A program made the translations under genes and the position numbers. A stretch of DNA of 64,000 nt, from the NCBI GenBank assembly GCA_934045905.1, contig OW203762.1:47455411-47519410 (forward strand), given 5' to 3'. The notes beneath the pieces are model-generated. The model had not been told where the DNA came from. It saw nothing but the letters and a program-made list of their open reading frames with translations, and did not search any database. This document shows, piece after piece, positions 1-12,276 of the stretch (the stretch's first letter is position 1; each line of letters opens with the position of its first letter). Source of the DNA: Leuctra nigra. Lineage: Eukaryota > Arthropoda > Insecta > Plecoptera > Leuctridae.

Positions 1-1640
1 TTTCTGATCAATAAAACTCTTCTGTAATTTCATAACAAGCGTGGGTAAAAGCCACGCCTGTGGGACCTTTATTCAATCAGAGATCAACTGACACGAGTCA
101 GAACTGCTGAATTCAGGAAGATTTCGGTTGGTGTGGGGGATGTTTTTAATCAACTTTTCCCATTCAAGAAAGAGCTTCTGCTATTTAATCCTGAACATGT
201 GGAAAAATTCCATTAGTTCTATTTAAATAATTTACGAAAATTATTGATCCATGATCCAGCGTGTTCCAACCCCCCCTCACACTGACACAACAGTTAGCAA
301 CGCCTTCTCATCGTCGTGTAGTGATTTATTTCAAGTGCAGCGCAGCTTTTAGCCGAATGGACTTGGCTATTTGCTCTCCTGTGGGCAGTTCTTTTCTCTT
401 AGGAGCACTTTACTCCACCACATGGCAGTTCCCGAGGAATCCGATGTCATGCGATAACCCGGGCACTTAAATCGCATTTGATTGACGCTGGGGTGAGCAG
501 AACGGATCAAATAGTCGAGCGTTATTCTCAAGTCGTGTTCGATGTTTGCTTGTTATTGCAAGATTGGAAATGTTCGAAAACTCACAACAACTTGATTTTA
601 TTCTGCTTCCATTCTACTCTTGTTGACGTCGAATTGTTAGATATTTGAATCCTCATTCTTCCTCTCGATAGTATTTTCATTGAATTAAACATTTGATTGA
701 AATTCCAATTTGGAACAATGAAATTCAACCCGTTCTATTGTAGTTTGTTATCGCTATACAATTGAATCAGAGAACATGTATTCCGATTTGATTAATTTCG
801 TATCACAAACAGAATGTTGGTGGCATTGTTAGTCGCACGTCAAGCTTTATGAGGTTGGCGACTGTGGTCAGCTTCTTGAAAAAATTTATTTCATACTTTT
901 TAGAGAGAATCACAGCTTGTCTCTTAAAATGAATTCACTTCCACTCGACTTTCCCATAGTATGGTTTCTATATTGATATATCAACCAAACCTCCTGTCAC
1001 TTTCATACTATTGTCACAAACACTGTGCATATTATACCTATTGGATTAAAATTCTATATTTTCAACGGGGTTTAAATAATTTTACATAAATGAGATTTAT
1101 GAGTGATGCATGAGGTTGATTGTCTGAATGCAATTCTATTAAATATTAAAAATATTTTGAGCTCTTAGCATAAAAATTATGACAAATAGTAACTATGTAA
1201 TTATTAAATAGTTGACAAGATATCAGTTGGTTCTTGTTTTGAGATTTTCATTAGTTAACAAGTTCTGGCTGCAAGTTGTTCCATTTTCTTGTAGCAACAT
1301 GGTAATAATCCAATTTCCCAGCTCGTTGGAAGTAATTAATCTATATGTAGAGTGCAATAACTTTATTGGCATGTGACACGATGCATTCTTTTCTTCAACA
1401 AGGAAATCGTCGTCACCTAAAAAAAGCACTAGGTATGTGAATAAGAACTCATGCATGAATGTCATCAAAATGCTATTAGCGAGAATTGAATATTCATGCA
1501 AATTCTCTAACCATTGCGAACCATCATGCATAACAATTCTGTCATTGGTGAATAGGATGTGAATTATTTGTTGAATCAAACATTCATATTTGTGCCGTAC
1601 TACAAATGGTGGCACTGGTAGTATTTAATTTTCGTTTTTC
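1..1640. other. Intergenic, no gene recognised
   Basis: AT-rich sequence without a supportable gene. A 130-codon minus-strand ORF at 1223-1615 resembles nothing I know, has no splice or promoter context and has the base composition of its surroundings. Confidence 0.5.
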
Positions 1641-1649
1641 AGTAGACTT

Positions 1650-2085
1650 AACATGCCCGTAAAAAACACTCTGTGTTTAAAATACCAGCCAAGTCTCCAA
1701 ACTAAAAAACATGAAATCTAAAAACTCAGCGATGAAAAGTAATGCTACAAAATTGCCATTCAAAAATAATATGTAAAGATAAAATAAATACTTGGCGCAT
1801 TGTGTATCAATACACGTACAGAATTGTATTGGCCAGAAATATAATATTACTTAGCTATGTTAAATTCCTTAAAAAAGAAACGATTTTTATGGGGGATATC
1901 CCTCCCTTTTAGATCATTTACTATGATCCAGATTGCCAAAACTCCATTTAAATTCTGCGTGTAAAAGTGTGCTTCTAGGTCCCATCCTTTTCACATTACA
2001 GTAGGTATTTTAACGGAGTTGTGTGGGAGTGTTCGTACGACGCGCCGTACGACTTGGCTGGCGTGAAGCGACCACTCCACTAGAT
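1650..2085 (+). repeat. Compound repeat family P, copy 1 (internally deleted)
   Basis: The left part (about 1655-1830) contains aaaaaacactctgtgt, ccagccaagtctc and atacttggcgcat. It matches the left arms at 38674 and 46798. The right end (about 2030-2085) reads gccgtacgacttggctgg then ccactccactagat, as at 41780-41825 and 48575-48615. The CRE/ETS/YY1 array of the other two copies is absent, so this looks like an internal deletion derivative. The class of element is unknown. Confidence 0.65.
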
Positions 2086-2309
2086 AAAACATGAGAGACA
2101 GTTAAAATAACACTTCCAAAATAAGCAGTGGATTGATATTCTGGGCTTGTTCGACCTTTTATTTGTGGAGAAAACAAACCATGTTGACTATCAATTCGAT
2201 GTTTTGTATTTTAATGTCGGTTTGGTAGTAAAAGTTAATCACTTTCGATCTCGTGTCGTTGTGACTCTGAAACGTAAAACAACACACACAACTGAACTTC
2301 ATAATAATT

Positions 2310-2430
2310 GGTTGTTCGGAGCCGGTGCAAGATGGTTGTTCGGAGCCGGTGCAAGATGGTTGTTCGGAGCCGGTGCAAGATGGTTGTTCGGAGCCGGTGC
2401 AAGATGGTTGTTCGGAGCCGGTGCAAGATT
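2310..2430. repeat. 24-bp minisatellite, 5 units
   Basis: Five near-perfect head-to-tail copies of a 24-bp unit containing ttcggagccggtgcaagatg. The unit is a multiple of three and has no stops in several frames, which creates overlapping repetitive ORFs on both strands. I see no signal peptide, splice or promoter context, so I treat it as a non-coding minisatellite. Confidence 0.8.
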
Positions 2431-4244
2431 CTGATTTCGACAGAATATTGCATGTGGTAAGCCATCGAGTAAATTGTGCACAATCATTTTGTCAAACAAC
2501 ATTATTTCATTTCAATGTAAATACAAATGAATACATGTGCTTGTGCACAACATACCTCGTAGCGTTGCGGGATTCATTTTGTCGGTCACTCGTTGCGCTG
2601 TCTTGTCGGCTCAGACACCAGGAAGTTTGTTTACGATGGCGAATATTTATATACAGAATTGCTTCTCAAGGGTAAAATAAAAATGGAGTACAAAGAAGAC
2701 AGAGAATAGCGAAGACGGAGAATCGCTTTGTTAACTAATTTATCCTGAGTAGAATTCGCATCAAACGAAGAATGAGGAATTGGTTTCATGGCGGTTTACA
2801 CTAATTCGATTAATACCCGTCTATCATTTATCAAATATGTGTTAGATTGTTTGAATAACTGAAGAGGTAGAAAATGGTTGCTCTCGAGCAATTATTTATA
2901 GAATAGTATAAACTCAAAATCAGACCCTAATTAATAATGAAATCTGTCAAACAATCATGACCGTTAGGTAGAAGAATATCCGTAAATCTCGAAAACTTGT
3001 TGCTTCCACGTTGTGTAAAGCACTACAAAAATATATTTCTCTTATTTCTCTCCCATCAAAGATAATCTCTCATCCATACATTGCGCTAAATATCCACCAG
3101 AGTCATATTGTTTAATTGCTTTGACAAAATGGCGGCGCATGTTTCTATCGCACAAAGCATCTAGCTGAGCTGTAATGCAACGCAATTCACACGAGAATGA
3201 AGCCAACGATGTGATTCGTCTCAATGATCCATTCAAACCCAATCCCGCACGAGGGGTTGCATGACGTTGATAGCATTATATTCGGATGCGATTGTCACGG
3301 GACGTTCAGTCGCTGGTTTAGGGTAAATGAACGTTTAAAACGTAATTATACAATAATAAAAAGAACATATATTGAACGAACTGTGTACAAATATTAAATT
3401 ATCAAAATTAATGTTGGGATAGCTCTGCGTAATTTTATTAATTTAAAACCTTTTATTATTTATTTGTTTATTTATTTAAAATGTTAAATTACATACATTT
3501 AATATCCATTAATTTGGTCTTCTGTGCTTGTCGGTACTAAAGTTATGTACTAAAGAATGAAGTAATAATTATTTTCTTCTGTTGAGTATTTTCCGATTTA
3601 CAGCGATATTCACACATGTTGAATGTATTCCTGTTTGTGAATAAAGAATTTAATAATAAAAGTAATAATACATACCTACTTGATAACAAGGAGAATTTGA
3701 AAGTTTCTGGTTATTGAAAATCGCAGTACAAATGGTAGCGGCGGTGGGATTAAATGAATATGTTTTTTAATATTCTGTTAAAAAGTGATAATAACTCACA
3801 GGTTAAATTGAGATATATACTTATAAATTTGTATTTTAGTTCCTGCAAAAACAAGCTCAATATAGTACCTAAATCTCAGTCCTGAATGAAAACAATTCCC
3901 TTCTCATAGAGAAGAACTGATGAGAATCCCGTGAGGAGAGGGGAGAGAGCTTGTTAATCGAGTAGTGGACTGTGTTATCGACCGAGTCGGGATCTGTTCA
4001 CACGTGTGTGAAGCTGATGATCGATGCGAGCGAACATTTCAACAACTCATTCTGTCTCATGACGTGAGGAAATAGACGGAAGAGTCTTGTTGCGAAACGA
4101 AATAGGCGTAAGATACGCGTCCCTTGGAGCAGAGTCTTAAAGTACGTGATGTAAATGTATAGCTTGAACATGTTGAAAGAGATAGCCGTTTCAAAAGCAC
4201 ATCATCTTGCAAACACGCTTAGATTTAGACTTGCAAGCAGACAC
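2431..4244. other. Intergenic, no gene recognised
   Basis: No supportable gene. A 66-codon minus-strand ORF at 3042-3242 has a possible acceptor inside it (gcattacag) but no partner exon or recognisable family. Confidence 0.45.
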
Positions 4245-4516
4245 GCACGCTTTCAATTGAAGGGTACAGGGGAAGAACGCTTTAAGTCCATTTCTTGAAA
4301 CAATGAGTATAAGGTGTCATCTTTCAGCGATTCTTTTATGAGCTTTCAGAATAAAGCTTCGTTTTTTAGAAAATATGGCCACAAAGTCTTGAAAGAAGCA
4401 ATTGAAATATCGATATGTAAGGAAGATAGACAAAAATCTCAACATAAACTTCGTTTATCTCAGTTTCATTTGAATGTGACTCATAGCGTTCTTCCCCTGT
4501 ACCCTTCAATTCGTGC
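4245..4516. mobile_element. MITE-like element with ~38-bp terminal inverted repeats
   Basis: The left arm (4245-4290) contains caattgaagggtacagggg followed by aagaacgct. The right arm (4478-4516) carries the reverse complement (agcgttcttcccctgtaccc, then ttcaatt). The span is about 270 bp with no coding capacity. This is typical of a miniature inverted-repeat DNA transposon. The target-site duplication is not clear, so the superfamily is unassigned. Confidence 0.65.
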
Positions 4517-5033
4517 ACACATTTTGTGGATAGGTCAGTAACTTTAATAACTTGAAGAAATACAGAATTAGCTAAGAAATTTCTTCTGAAAGCGAGCAAA
4601 CTCTAGGTGAAAACTCGAATATAGCTGTAAACTATTTTCATCTAAGAGAGTAAATTGAATTTTTTAAACTTCCCTTTAAATTATACTTGCTACTTCGAAA
4701 ACCAAAACAATATTAACCTGTTTCTGTAAATCTGCTTTTGCGAATTACTTTGCAGATTGTTTCAGAGACCTTGATAGCGCCTGGAGCACTCCAAGTATTG
4801 GACTTTGTTTGTCTTCTTGGGGGAAAGCTCTCCAAGAAGAAGCTTTCTGCTTGCGTTGTTTCGCAATCATTCCAAAGAGCTTCGTGATTCAAGATGTTTG
4901 TGATAGAGAGATTGAAGTAGCGCGATATCTTGATGTTGTTTTAATTATTTATGTGGGATTCATTCGGCTGGCAACGCAGTTCATGATGTTGCCTATAAAC
5001 GTTTTACAAAAGTTTCGAGTGAGGGTGGAGCTA

Positions 5034-5057
5034 AGCCCCCCCCCCCCCCCCCTCCCC
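5034..5057. repeat. Poly-C tract
   Basis: A run of about 17 C followed by TCCCCC. Comparable C/G homopolymers occur at 16231-16256 and 16931-16948. Length in a homopolymer is assembly-sensitive. Confidence 0.8.
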
Positions 5058-5260
5058 CATCAATAAGTCAACTCTCTCGTCGGATGTCCTTGCTCTTTCT
5101 AAGTATTTCGCTCTGTCTTGCACTAATGAGCTCTACTCCTATACAAACCGTGCAAGTTAATCTCTGGAGAAGATTCCATCAGAATTATACGTTCTTCATA
5201 ATGTTAAAATAAATTGAGCAATATGAAAGAACTTAGTTTATTACACTAATTTGATTATTA

Positions 5261-5608
5261 TTAGGAAAACGCTCAGAGTAACGGGTTGAGAAGGGAAATA
5301 TTCGTGTGAAATTTGCTGCTCTTTAATAGAGCTTGAAATAGAGATTAGTCTGAACATTTCTAAAACACATGCTCCATTGATCATTAAAAATTTAAAGTAG
5401 ATCCAGTCAAACGGACCAATTTCTTATTTTCAACCCATCACAGGATTTCGTTCAAAAACTATACCTGGGATAGCTCATATGACATAAGTGTGTGTACAAA
5501 ATTTCAGATAGATCAGTTGAATGGTTTAGCCTGGGCATTGCTTACAAAAACACACTAAAAATACAGAGAAAGTGGCATAACCTTTGGTGACGCTCGCTAC
5601 GCTCTCAT
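5261..5608 (-). mobile_element. Helentron-like family H, deleted minus-strand copy
   Basis: On the plus strand it opens with ttaggaaaacgctcagagta, the degenerate reverse complement of the family 3' end (hairpin arm + TTTTCCTAG). It closes with ggtgacgctcgctacgctct, the reverse complement of the 5' end. Between them lie acaaaatttcagatagatca and agaaagtggcataa, matching the 5' part of fuller copies. About two thirds of the interior is missing. Confidence 0.65.
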
Positions 5609-6099
5609 AATAATTAGACGTAGAGACTATAATAAATTTCATACTGTTAGAGTTCTTTACTTTTTAATTACGTATTAATAACATTGTTGTAGGTATAGGT
5701 TGAGAAAATATCAACAACGTAGGATATTCAAAAGTTTGAATGAAATCAGCGTCATTGAGTAGGTTGTTCTTCTCAATGTTCGAATTGCTTCTTATGAAGT
5801 CAACTTGGTTTATAACGAAGTATCTTCTTCTGTTCCAGGACCACGTATTGACGAGTTTCGGGAGCGCGATAAGTCGGTGTTATCTCACTCAACGCCTACA
5901 TGGAGATTGGCGCTTCATAGTGACCACGTCGTCAATTCGAGTCAGTCACGAAGAAAACATTACTTCTCGTCCCGTTCGACAAACTAGCCACTGCAGTGTC
6001 ATTTTTATATTACACCTCTAACTAATTGCTAATCTCGTTGAAACTTTCTGGGAAACTGTGTTTGTGCTATTATAAATATGAAGTAATAAATCCGATCTA

Positions 6100-6555
6100 A
6101 TGGCGACGTCAACATCACTCTCGTCGTTGGCGGCGACACTCGTCGTTTTGTGTCTCATCATCGTCGACGCCTCCGCCGACAAAGTCGTCAATCCCGATAC
6201 CAACGTAACCGACGAGCTGCGACCGCGGAGTTTGCCGCCCTCCTCAGAAGAATTGGTCGTCCGACACATTGCCAATCACATGAACAAGACCGTCGACCAG
6301 TTCATGGAGTATCTAACCAGTAACAACCTGAGTTTGTCGGACTTTCTGATATTATTGAACCGCCCGCATCCTGTAGTTCCCGTGAACAACACTACCGTCC
6401 CCGCCTCCACCCCGGACGGCTGCTACTGCTCGGGCAAGGTGCGGAGCTTCGCCACGGCCTACAGGGGCATCCACGGGTACGTCAGTCTCGTGGTCTGTCT
6501 CTTCGGGACCGTGGCTAATGGGCTCAATGTGGCGGTGCTCACCAAGAAGGAAATG
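6100..6555 (+). CDS. dmsr/myosuppressin-receptor-like GPCR, exon 1 (N-terminus and TM1)
   Basis: First coding exon of a class A neuropeptide GPCR of the myosuppressin/FMRFamide (dmsr) type, a plasma-membrane receptor expected to signal through G proteins. It encodes residues 1-152: a signal-peptide-like hydrophobic start (residues 9-25), an extracellular tail with N-glycosylation sequons at N35, N62, N76, N96 and N97, then TM1 (about 127-148) containing GTVANGLNV, the class A N1.50 region. The exon ends in phase 0 after KKEM at the donor atg|gtaagt. The first in-frame ATG with a signal peptide was taken as the start. A 5' untranslated exon may lie upstream (acceptor-like ttctgttccag near 5830-5839). 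With exons 2 and 3 the receptor is 464 aa, with introns of about 7.2 and 3.4 kb. Confidence 0.85.
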
Positions 6556-7444
6556 GTAAGTGTTATTATTATACCTGGAGGTATATTCTACAACGTTTTC
6601 CCAATTCCATTCTGATGGAATCCTGTCACGGCCATAAGGATTAACATTGCATGGAATCGAATTCCATCAGAATGGGATATTTAAAAGTTCTAGAATAGGC
6701 CATCGGGTGGAGCAAGAAAAAACCTCCTGGTTGAGAGGTCACTATCGAAATTATTATAGAGAGAGAGGATTCTGAAATGTGTACACATATTAAAAAATAT
6801 ACTAAAATGTAATATGTGAAAGTTCAAACATATTCATTCATTAGAAAAAAATGATTGAAGTAACAGTTCAAATAAGGTGAATTTATCTTTATTTATTAAT
6901 TTATAAATAAATATTAATTTATGTTTAATAAATCAATTCGAATTTGTCTTGGATTTCTTGTGAGTAGGTATGTGTATCTTTCGTCGTTGGATTTTCAGCC
7001 ACAATAACTTTTCCCTCCATATCTCTTCTTGAAACCACATCTCAATATGATACAGACATGCTTTACTAAATGGAGACAATTTTATGTCAAATTATGATGA
7101 ACGCAAACTTACTTATGTACAAAACAAGTGAATCTTTTTAAACGCTGGTAGAAACGATTTTAACGTCTTAATTCATGCATGTAACTTTTTTCGCATTTCT
7201 CGAATATATCTGAAAATTGCGCAAATTACATTTTCATATTTGTTCTATAAAATGTGAAAGTTTCAGTCCTTTATCTTTTATAGTTTTGATGTAGTGACCC
7301 CTCCAGGGGGATTGTTTTGCGCAACCCGGTATTGTGTTACCATGAAGTTTGTAAACACTACTTTTCTCTTTCACTCTCTGTTTTTATCTACACTTGAGTG
7401 TGTCGGTGTGTAAAGACAGATGATTTTGTTTTATTTTGAAGACA

Positions 7445-8280
7445 ATGCTGTTTGCAGATGACATTATGCTATGGGATGAGAAAACGGATTAATTACAATT
7501 GGAAATTGACAAGTGGAATGATGTATCGGCTGAATTTGGAATGAAGGTCAGTGATGTGAAGAGTGAAATAGTAATGATGATGAATGGAAAGAGAAAACGA
7601 AGTGGTGAGATAAAATTGGGAGGTGAGATACTGGTGGAAAATAATGAATTCAAATATTTGGGGAGTATGATGTCAAGAGATGCAAAATTAGATAAAGAGA
7701 TAGATAGAAGAGTTGCATTAGCAGAAGGGTTTTTTCAGCAAGTAAGAAAATTGCTTTGTAACGAACATTTCCCGGAGAAGATCAAAATGTTGTTGTATAA
7801 AGTTTTTTTTGTTCCGATTTTGACATAAGGAGCTGTTACTTGGACTATGGGATGGAGACATGAAAGTAAAATTCAGGCGTCAGAAATGAAATTTTTAAGG
7901 TCAATATCAGGAGTGACAAAAATGGACAAAATTAGAAGTAATACAATAAGAGAAAAGTTGGGAGTAGAGAGATTGAATTATAAGATTGGAAGAGAGAAAC
8001 TGAAATGGTTTAGAAGAGTAATGATGATGGATAAGAACAGGATTCCAAGAAGAGCATGGGAAATAACAAGAAGAGATACGAAAAGAAGAGTTGGAAGACC
8101 AAGAGAGAGGTGGAAAGATCAAATCAAAAGGGATGTTGAAGACAGAGGAGGATGATGGGAAGAAGTTGAGAGGGAGATGTGGTGGGAAGATGGAGAGAAG
8201 TGGGAAGAGATGTTGGAGAGGAAGGAGAAGTTCGAAGAAAAATGATGCGTCGAGTCTGGCAAACAGGCGCTGATTAAAAT
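7445..8280 (+). pseudogene. Non-LTR retrotransposon reverse transcriptase fragment (dead)
   Basis: A remnant of a LINE-type reverse transcriptase inside GPCR intron 1. It starts at the catalytic motif (MLFADDIMLW, the FADD form of YxDD) and continues with a typical RT thumb and C-terminal part: KSEIVMMM, EFKYLGSMM, the KIKMLLYKVFFVPIL region, EMKFLRSISGVTKMDKIR, LKWFRRVMMMD, GRPRERWKDQI. The frame has in-frame stops at 7490 and 7826 and a third at 8153. The 5' part (endonuclease, RT fingers) is absent. 5' truncation is usual for LINE insertions. The clade (RTE-, CR1- or Jockey-like) cannot be decided by eye. Confidence 0.8.
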
Positions 8281-9780
8281 GCCCTAGTTATTATTTACAA
8301 TTATGTTTCAAATACTTAGTTATAGTTTTTAAGATAATATGTAAACCCCTTACCCGACATTGTTGGAAAGGTTGGAATAAAATAAAAAATTTATACTAAC
8401 AGGTACACCAGTTATATTCTGTCATTTCTCTTAAAGTTTAGTTATCTACACTTTTGTGTCAGAATTATTATACAAACATTGTTTTAATCGTCAATGAAGT
8501 CGTTAAATTTATTTCATCTCATAGAATGGTGGGAGAAGGATTGAATGTAATAAAAAAAAACATCTAGAAGAGACGAGGATATTTAGCTTGACCAGTAAAA
8601 TTGTTGAGCTGGTGCCAATTAGGTTAAACATGACATTTAGAAAATTATCATCGATAAATTGTAAAGTGGTCGCGTCCGTGTATTTTATCATGAACAATGA
8701 AATAATCCGGTAAAATAGGTCATACATTCAACTTTTCAATAAGTTGGAGACAAGTTCTCTAACGAACAATGGATCCGAACAATGTTTTGCAACTAGACGA
8801 GTCAAATGAAACGGAATAAAATTGAAACGCTTTGTTATCGAAAGGTTTCACGGATTGCTCTAGAACTTTTAATCCAACTCTCTTTGTCCTGTAGAAAACG
8901 AACTCCATCACCGCAATGTTGACTCTCTGCTCCTCCGCCATAGCAACGCTCTTTTGTTCCCGGCTTTAAATATAAACTTCAGTGACGTAATTGGTGCTGA
9001 CTTGTGAGATGTTGATGACGTCACACCTTTACGACATAAGACGTTTGGAAAACAAACACCTGGATAAAGTTTCCTTTATATTCTACCAGCAAATAAAGTC
9101 GGTGCAAAACTGATAATAGAAAATCTGTTTTTAGCCTCTTTGTAATCAACAACTTTTTTTACAAATGGTGACAGATGCGGGATAAAAATATCATAATTAT
9201 TTTGTTAATCAATTGAGACGTTTAAGCTGAATTATTGTATGGAAAGAACGTCCATAAAAATACAACACTGCACGATACGAATCTGCACGTAAAGTTAAGA
9301 ACGCAAGTGATGAAAACATTTTTCTACTTGTCTTTAAGACGCGGCTTCGCACCCAAGTCTCGTCTTCTGACGTCACAAGCGGGACGCGGGATTTATCGCG
9401 CACGAGGAAATGTAATTTGCAGCTATCGTCGGAGATTTAGCTTAAAGCTCGATAGATTAATCCGAAAGCTCCAGGGATATTCCAAATAATTCGCAGAGAT
9501 AGGATGTTCTTATATGTGGAATATATTTTTGCTTCGGTTAAGAGCGCACTGCTGCGCAACAGGGATGAAGAAGTGTGAGACGATGAGTACGACGAAGGAA
9601 TGTCAGTGCAAGGTTCGATGATGATACATGACTCGTGGATGCTAAGACATTATTTGGTCAATGAATGCCGGTTGGACCGAAGAAAGAATTTGTCACCTTG
9701 AAACTAAATACAAATATGGAATACCTTTTTCTGTCCTGTAGATGCTTTTTTACCGATTATTAGTTTGGATGTGTTAATTC
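8281..9780. other. GPCR intron 1, no gene recognised
   Basis: Intronic sequence. A 60-codon antisense ORF (8759-8941, minus) begins ATGGCGGAGGAG. About 40-100 bp upstream of it lie a TATATTTAAA box and the sites TGACGTCA and TTACGTCA. It may be a promoter-proximal exon of an antisense transcript, but the protein is not recognisable. Confidence 0.35.
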
Positions 9781-9787
9781 AAATAAA

Positions 9788-9878
9788 ACTATTAAGATTT
9801 TTCACAAACTGTTTTTATTATCAATAATATTAAAAATAGTTTGTGAAAAGTCTCAATAGTTTTTTTTTTTTTTTTTTG
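9788..9878. repeat. Imperfect hairpin followed by poly-T
   Basis: The arms actattaagatttttcaca and tgtgaaaagtctcaatagt flank an AT-rich centre and are followed by about 17 T. This is a palindromic MITE-like or fold-back remnant. Just downstream, on the minus strand near 9940-9975, is a short hairpin with CGAAC/GTTCG arms followed by AAACGTTGG. Confidence 0.6.
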
Positions 9879-10902
9879 CCCGTTGATCAGTTCAAATGAG
9901 TAATGACAGTCACATTATTAAATATAAATATATAAAACCAACGTTTCGAACGCCTATTTGTGTTCGTCAAGGAACCAGGCAACAAAATGTTAAAAGATCT
10001 CTCACAGAAAAAACAGAGTTGAAAAGGAGTACTGTCGTATCATCAGAGAAGCAATAGAAATTGAACTTGTCCTCATACCATGAACATCCGAGATGATACC
10101 AAGAGGCTTCCGGAGGTATGGAAGTCAATATTGAAACCATATTAGGTAGCCCCGGTCCATCCAAGAGACAGGATAGATGCCTTACGTCACATACAGTAAG
10201 AAAGAATATTGCGCAATCAACCTCAATCTGTTATTGATGGCCGATGGGACAGGGTCTTTTACATCATCTATTCCCACAATCATCTCCCATAATCTTTCAA
10301 GGTATTGAGGGCGGGGACGTTACGTCACACCTCGGACTAGTAGACGGAAGAAGAAAGAATATTGCACAACCCAATCTGTTGCTGATCGAGATCTTCGTCG
10401 CGTTCCACAATTGCAGAGTGAAAATCAAAAGAGGTTGTCGTGAAAAAGAAAAATGCACGCCCAATGACGCGAAGCCAGACAAAACTAGAATCTTTATGAG
10501 TAGACTTTATTCTTGTTTTGTAATTGTATACATTGACTTTTCATATTGCAGTGCAACTTTTTCATTCTGGTACCTTGATAAAGAACACTAACGGGTATTC
10601 GCGATGGTGTTATCAAAATATCTCGTTTATTGCGACACAGTCGATCTCTAATACATTTCGAATAGAGAGTGCTCTGAATTCTCAATGTATATTACCTAAT
10701 GCAGAATAGTACTAGTTATAATTCCCCAATAACCATTATTCACCATTATCAACCAATAGATCCATAGCAGGCTTTGATTCTATTGGTTGATGCGAATATT
10801 CCCACTGTTTTTTTCCTCATGCTCACTCTCACTTACGGGAAAAGAATGTTTTTCACCAATCCACTTAAAATTAGATTCCAATTATTTTGTTTGGGAAATT
10901 AG

Positions 10903-11360
10903 TTTAGCGAGCGAAGCGAGAGACTCCTTTTGGCTCTTTTGGCACGGACCTCTTTTTTTTCTTTTTCTGTTACTGAGGCTATACAGGCCACAGTCTTTCT
11001 TCGATCGCGCTAAATTTCTGACCATTTTGAACCATTTCTGGGCGTTTCAGACCCTAATTTTTTTAAATCCGCTAATTGGTTCAAATTTTTTTTAAAAATC
11101 TTTCGATTGGTTGGTTCGATCAATTTTAAATTTTGACAAGTCATTACGACCAACATTGTTCTCAATCTTACAAAGTTTCGGCCAAATTCTCCCATTGGTT
11201 AAAATATAAAACCATATTTCCTGGTTTTTTAAATTTAAACAAGAACCGTATGCATCAGTTCCAAGGTAGCTGTAGAGCAGTTGATACTCGCAAACGCATA
11301 TCAAATCGGATGCAGTACGAAGGCTCGCTCATCAACGCGTTTCACTGAGCGTTTTCCTAG
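10903..11360 (+). mobile_element. Helentron-like family H, short copy
   Basis: The 5' end is ttagcgagcgaagcgag, then cggacctcttttttt. The 3' end is cgctcatcaacgcg, cactgagcg, ttttcctag. The interior keeps the repeated ATTGGTT-AAAATTT segments and gatgcagtacgaaggct but lacks several hundred bases present in longer copies. It lies in GPCR intron 1. Confidence 0.75.
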
Positions 11361-11900
11361 TAATTACATTAGAAGTTACAAACTGTAATTACAAACTGTG
11401 AATACATACACACACCCTAGCATTGTCCAGCTGTTCTGCAATTAATTCTGAACAATGACGTTATGGTATTCATCCTGCTTAGACGTCTACGATCAAATCG
11501 TTTGATTGAATCCTCTCAGGATTTCTGTCACGCATACAAATACCGTCTTGTTTGATCATCCAGACGTGATCAATGTGCGTCGCTTTTGCCTGAGGGAACG
11601 GCAAGGACGATGCTTGAGGCGTGAGTGGAGAGACAGATAACCAAAACTGCAAATCGTCAAGAAAATGATTAGATATTTCTTATTATGGGATTTGAGCAGA
11701 GAAATATATCCGGCCGTTTTATAAGGCCGGATATTTTTCACTTCGCAAACATCCCTTCATATCATCTTGACTACGCCAGATTTATTCATAAAACTAAATA
11801 CCTTTAGAAGATGTTTCTATTTTTATTTTGGAGAGGTTTCATAACTTTCAATGTAGATTCAACGTGGATCAATATTTTACTGCATTTAGTTTGAAGGCAT

Positions 11901-12276
11901 TTAGCCTGATTTACACGGTGCAATTTCTTGAACAACTTCTGTGTCACATTCCCACTTTTCATACAATTTTGTATTTACACGATGCAACTTCTTGTCACAG
12001 AAATTGAATTCAACTTTTATAACATTTAAGCCCCATTTACACGGTGCAATTACTTGAACAACTTCTGTGTCACATAAGTTCTGCACATGTGCAGATTCCC
12101 TTTATCATCTCAAAAGTGATACTGCGCACTAGCAGAACCTCTGAGGCACAGAAGTTGTTCAAGAAATTGCACCGTGTAAATGGGGCTTTAGAACATGTTT
12201 TCATTTCCATCAAAGTGTGGCACAGAAGTGTGGCACAGAAGTTGTACAAGAAATTGCTCAGTGTAAATTGGGCTTA
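11901..12276. mobile_element. Nested MITE pair, TIR ccccatttacacggtgcaat
   Basis: Four related terminal repeats. Facing right: 11901 (gatttacacggtgcaatttc) and 12026 (ccccatttacacggtgcaat). Facing left: about 12145-12192 (aattgcaccgtgtaaatggg) and about 12235-12276. The outer and inner pairs nest, as if one copy had inserted into another. The ends read TTAAGCCCC / GGGCTTTA or GGGCTTAA, so a TTAA (piggyBac-type) or TWA (Harbinger-type) target duplication is likely. A relative lies at 49519-49765. Confidence 0.65.

Noticed and set aside
1223..1615. Minus-strand ORF of 130 codons
   Set aside because: No recognised domain, AT-rich codons, no promoter or splice signals. Chance length in AT-rich DNA is possible.
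3042..3242. Minus-strand ORF ending LSLMGEK
   Set aside because: A possible internal acceptor exists but no partner exon or family could be found.
7445..8280. Reverse transcriptase as a functional gene
   Set aside because: Three in-frame stops and loss of the whole 5' half.
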